Source: Populus alba
Taxonomy: Eukaryota; Streptophyta; Magnoliopsida; Malpighiales; Salicaceae
Direction of reading: 5' to 3'
Assembly (NCBI RefSeq): GCF_005239225.2
Contig: NC_133294.1
Location: 17,249,631 to 17,313,630, forward strand
Length of the DNA stretch: 64,000 nt
In this document: positions 58,016 through 64,000 of the stretch, in pieces
How positions within the stretch are numbered: position 1 is the first letter of the stretch
Layout of the letters: every line of letters starts with the position of its first letter
Notes under the pieces: generated by a model
Database searches by the model: none
What the model was told of the DNA's origin: nothing
The model's input: the letters and a program-made list of their open reading frames with translations, nothing else
Translations under genes and position numbers: made by a program

Positions 58016-61000
58016 TAGATACAGTGTAATCTCTCATGGAGTGTTATTTTATCACGCAACTCAATCAAAAGGTGAACCTGAAAGGTTGGGTTTTTTCAAC
58101 AATTGTGACAATGTGATGTATTGTCCGCAGCGATGGCAATTTTATTTGTATACCAGTCAAAATGTAATTCCATGAAGGTTCAAGAGCAAGAACAAGAACA
58201 AGAACAAGATAAGAAGATGGTTAAACTTCTTGTCTGGTTATGGACATGTTTGCATAATTACAAAAATGTTTTATGAATATTATTCGGGATAGGTTCTTCA
58301 CGGTCAATAACTCAACATCTGTAGCCATGTCAACCACATATCAAAGAAAATGGAAACGTTTTTCTTTCACCGGCACAAGGCTTTGACAAAAACAAGTCCT
58401 AATGGGTCACTATCTGTATGGCTTGTTTCCATTTCAACCTCAAGAAATTACGGCTTCGTGGCTCATTCTTGAGAATTCAACATGCTTTTATAAAATTATT
58501 TTTAATATTAGTACTTAAAACTATGTTATACAATATTATTAGCATAACAATGATGTGAAAAAAAAAACAGAAAATAAATTGAAGTGAAGTGTATTGATTA
58601 TCTAGAATTGTATTACTTAAGTTTGTAGTTGAGGTTTTGTGTTGTAATGCAAATTTAAAAATCAAGGGTTCTAAAATTTAATTAAAAAGGGAATAGTGAA
58701 AAGAAAAAAAATTGAGAAGATTTAATTACTTAATTTGTTTTTACTAAATTACATGTAGATGGCAAGTTTTTCTTGTTAATAAAAGATTTAAATATATTTA
58801 GTAGATAAAATACTTTTAAGGGTGATAAAGTAATTTTATTATATTTAAAAAAATATAATTTTACTATAATATCCCTGATCAATTGATAAATGATATTTTA
58901 ATTCTTTTTAAAATTACAACATTATCCCTGAAATTAAAGCAATTATTCAGTAAAGAAAAAAAAAAGTCAATACAATGCTTAAATTTATATTAGTTCTCCT
59001 CACATACTACACCAAAATGCTAAGCCCTTTTTATTTATTTTGTAATATATATATATATATATCCACCAGCCCAACCACCATTTTCAGGCCTGAGATGGAC
59101 CCTTATCCACATCAGCCTTAAATCTGATACTGATAATGTTTTTGATGTGGCCCAAATGCATATGAATGAGGAATAATGCAAATTATGGATTTTGGATTTC
59201 CTTTGGAATATGCACTATGCATCCGGCTAAATAAGTGAAAAAAATATGGCCATGTTACGTTCTGGGATTAAATTATAGATACACACATATATGACATAAA
59301 AACTATATAGAAACTTACTTTTTAAGTATTTCTTTTTATTTAAATATGTTAATTGAGGTAATCGAATGATTGGAAGTTGAATATATTTCTGTATGAGAGG
59401 TATTTCAAATAAATGTATAAATATTAGTATAGCTTTAGTATTTTTTTTGGAAAATATAAATATCAAGAAGTACAATATTACTAATTCTACATGTATATTG
59501 CTATAGATAGCAGATTTAAAAAGAAAGATAAAGTAGCAATAACTAAATTTAAGAGATAAAAGATGAAATTGGTGTTGATCTTTTTTTTAGTTATTATAAT
59601 AATTATCAAAACAATTTAACTTTTGAATCAATTGTAAACCACATATAATTTCAGAAAAAAAAAATCCTTTATCTTGTTCACTAGGATTAAAATCATAGAT
59701 ATTAAACTCAGACCGGCCCGAAGAGTCGACTTAGAACCCGATTAACCTGGTGGCTGGACCAATCCGAGTGAGATAAAAGATTGAGATGAGCAACAACCCG
59801 GTTGACCTATTAAACCCCGAACCTATTTTTTTTTTCAAATTTGTTTTTTCTTCTAGCCAAAAACCCTTATATAGTTTATTGTTAATTTTTTTCAAAGTTT
59901 ATTATATAATTACTAGAATAATATTTTATTTTTATCAAAATAATATTTTTTTTAGTTGATTGTTAACCCGATCAACCCGATAGCTGGATCAGTCCGAGTA
60001 AGGTAAAAGACCAGAATGAGTAAAAACTCAGTTGACTCATGACCCGACAAAACCTAAACCTATTTTTTTTTAAATATATTTTTTTTCTTAACCAAAAACC
60101 CCTCTTTTTATATATATTTTTAATTAATTATTAATTCTTTTCAAAATTCACTATATAAATACAATATTTTATTTTTATATATAAAAATATTATACATCAC
60201 ATTTTCATCGGAATCTTAAAAGTACATGGCAATGCACCTACCATAAAGAAGATACTACACCTAAACCCATTTTCATCGAAGCAACGGGCATTTTGGAATT
60301 GTTGTGATGCTCACACCCTTTCTGGTTTACAAATCACTATATATATATATATGGTCTGGCCTAAATATTTGAAGCTTACCAATCACAACCATATATATGT
60401 CAACATTGATATATATATATATATATCATTTCCCCATGGTGTTGACAGAAGACGAGAGGTTTGAGAGGGAATTCAAGTTTTGAAGAGAGCAATATTGGCC
60501 AAAAATCCACAGCATGGAAGCCTTCGAAATTTCCTTTTGAACTATTTGTTTCACATCTGCGCATTCCATTCGATTATGAGCTGCTTTTCCGTGATAACCA
60601 AGAAACAATTACTGACTCCATATACTTGCCAAAGCAGCTATGAACTGCACTATCACATGATAACCTTTGGAAAGGTCTGTCATCACACTATATTTCTAGT
60701 TTTGTTTTTAAAATTTTGATTCTAATCGAGAAAAGGTAATGGTAACAACGCGACTTGAAATTTATGCAGGTATTCTTTTTTTTTCGTCTTTTTTTTAGGT
60801 CTTTTCTTTATATGTTTTCATCTTTTCATATTCAATATATGCACTTATGCATGCAATCGACATCAATGGTGATGGTCGCCTCCTATCCTCCTTTTTTCAC
60901 GAGGGAATATCAGAGATAGTTACTTCATCCTTGAAAATGGATAAAATGCATTTCTCTAAGACTACCAAAAAATGTAACAATGAGTTTTCTGTGAAAGACC

Positions 61001-61251
61001 CCATTTATTCATTTATCTCCCCAGAGAATCAGTATTTCCCAGCTTAAATTACACTACAAAAGTATAGTTACTCTCTAAAAATCGGACTCTAAGCAAGAAG
61101 TTTGGGGAATTGACACTAGTGTATTCTTTTGGCACGAAGACCTTGAGAAATCTGTAGAATGCTGATGCATTCACTTCTTACAAACTTCCCATAATTTCTT
61201 ACAACCAATTGCAGATCCAGACAGAAAGATAGCAATGTCACAAAGTTCTAT
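58016..61251. other. Spacer between relic and gene 7
   Basis: No gene is supported. AT microsatellites lie near 59047-59062, 60341-60352 and 60409-60427; two copies of the dispersed repeat lie at 59773-60180. Bases 60845-60870 and 61030-61050 contain the upstream blocks of the kinase genes (GCATGCAATCGACATCAATGG, CAGCTTAAATTACAC), a remnant of a promoter whose coding part is gone. Confidence 0.45.
59773..60180. repeat. Dispersed repeat, copies 2 and 3 (tandem, about 230 bp apart)
   Basis: Two further copies of the 57064-57242 module: each has GAGATGAGCAA/AGAATGAGTAAAAAC, a CCCGGTTGACC or CAGTTGACTC segment, then CCAAAAACCC and a TTCACTATATAAATAC-like end. The segment between them repeats the GGCTGGACCAATCCGAGT / GCTGGATCAGTCCGAGT motif, showing a tandem arrangement. 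Confidence 0.7.

Positions 61252-64000
<2,749 letters not shown>

Noticed and set aside
55545..60719. Several 60-95 residue frames in the T-rich spacer
   Set aside because: Low-complexity Phe/Ile/Lys-rich translations of AT-rich DNA; no splice or domain support.

Overview
This is a plant nuclear DNA window: intron-rich genes, very AT-rich spacers, and CACTA, Copia and hAT-type transposons. Protein and repeat flavour suggest a woody eudicot of the poplar/willow type (Populus or a relative). That genus call is inference from family resemblance and was not checked against any database. No prokaryotic feature, CRISPR array, rRNA or tRNA gene was seen.

The backbone is a head-to-tail array of G-type lectin (B-lectin) S-receptor-like serine/threonine kinase genes, all on the minus strand and all with the family's seven-exon plan. 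Exon 1 carries signal peptide, B-lectin, S-locus glycoprotein, EGF-like and PAN domains; exon 2 the membrane segment; exons 3-7 the kinase. I reconstructed exon borders from splice sites and conserved exon sizes. Genes 1 (1188-4318), 2 (17864-21022), 4 (42907-46021), 5 (48426-51500) and 6 (52004-55197) have open, divisible-by-three CDSs of about 832-836 residues. Gene 3 (32105-39838) is doubly broken. Gene 7 (61252-64000) runs off the right edge. An eighth member survives only as exon 6/7 relics at 57790-58015.

Genes 1-3 belong to a larger tandem unit: complete kinase gene, AT-rich upstream block, truncated exon-1 pseudogene fragment (14427-14690, 22473-28695, 41746-42363), then a roughly 3-kb spacer. 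Each unit has been hit by different transposons. Unit 1 holds a 9.0-kb CACTA element (4771-13796, target duplication AAT), with a decayed TNP2-type transposase gene and a second Transposase_24-type gene. Unit 2 has its exon-1 fragment split by a 2.1-kb TG...CA element that looks like a solo LTR (TSD ATTAT) and by a 3.6-kb hAT-like element (TSD GTTGAGAT). The latter carries a decayed fragment resembling a plastid type I signal peptidase gene. Unit 3 has a Copia retrotransposon (35197-39755, TSD TCTCC) inside exon 1. Because the units are paralogous, each insertion can be checked against an empty site in the same window.

The kinases would be plasma-membrane receptors with an extracellular lectin-like head and a cytoplasmic Ser/Thr kinase. 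Ligands are unknown. The pattern is that of a birth-and-death receptor cluster: recent duplications, near-identical 3' ends in genes 5 and 6, relic exons and transposon-killed copies. The most unusual items are the Copia copy whose left LTR is only 44 bp and begins where its transcript is expected to begin, and the captured signal-peptidase fragment.
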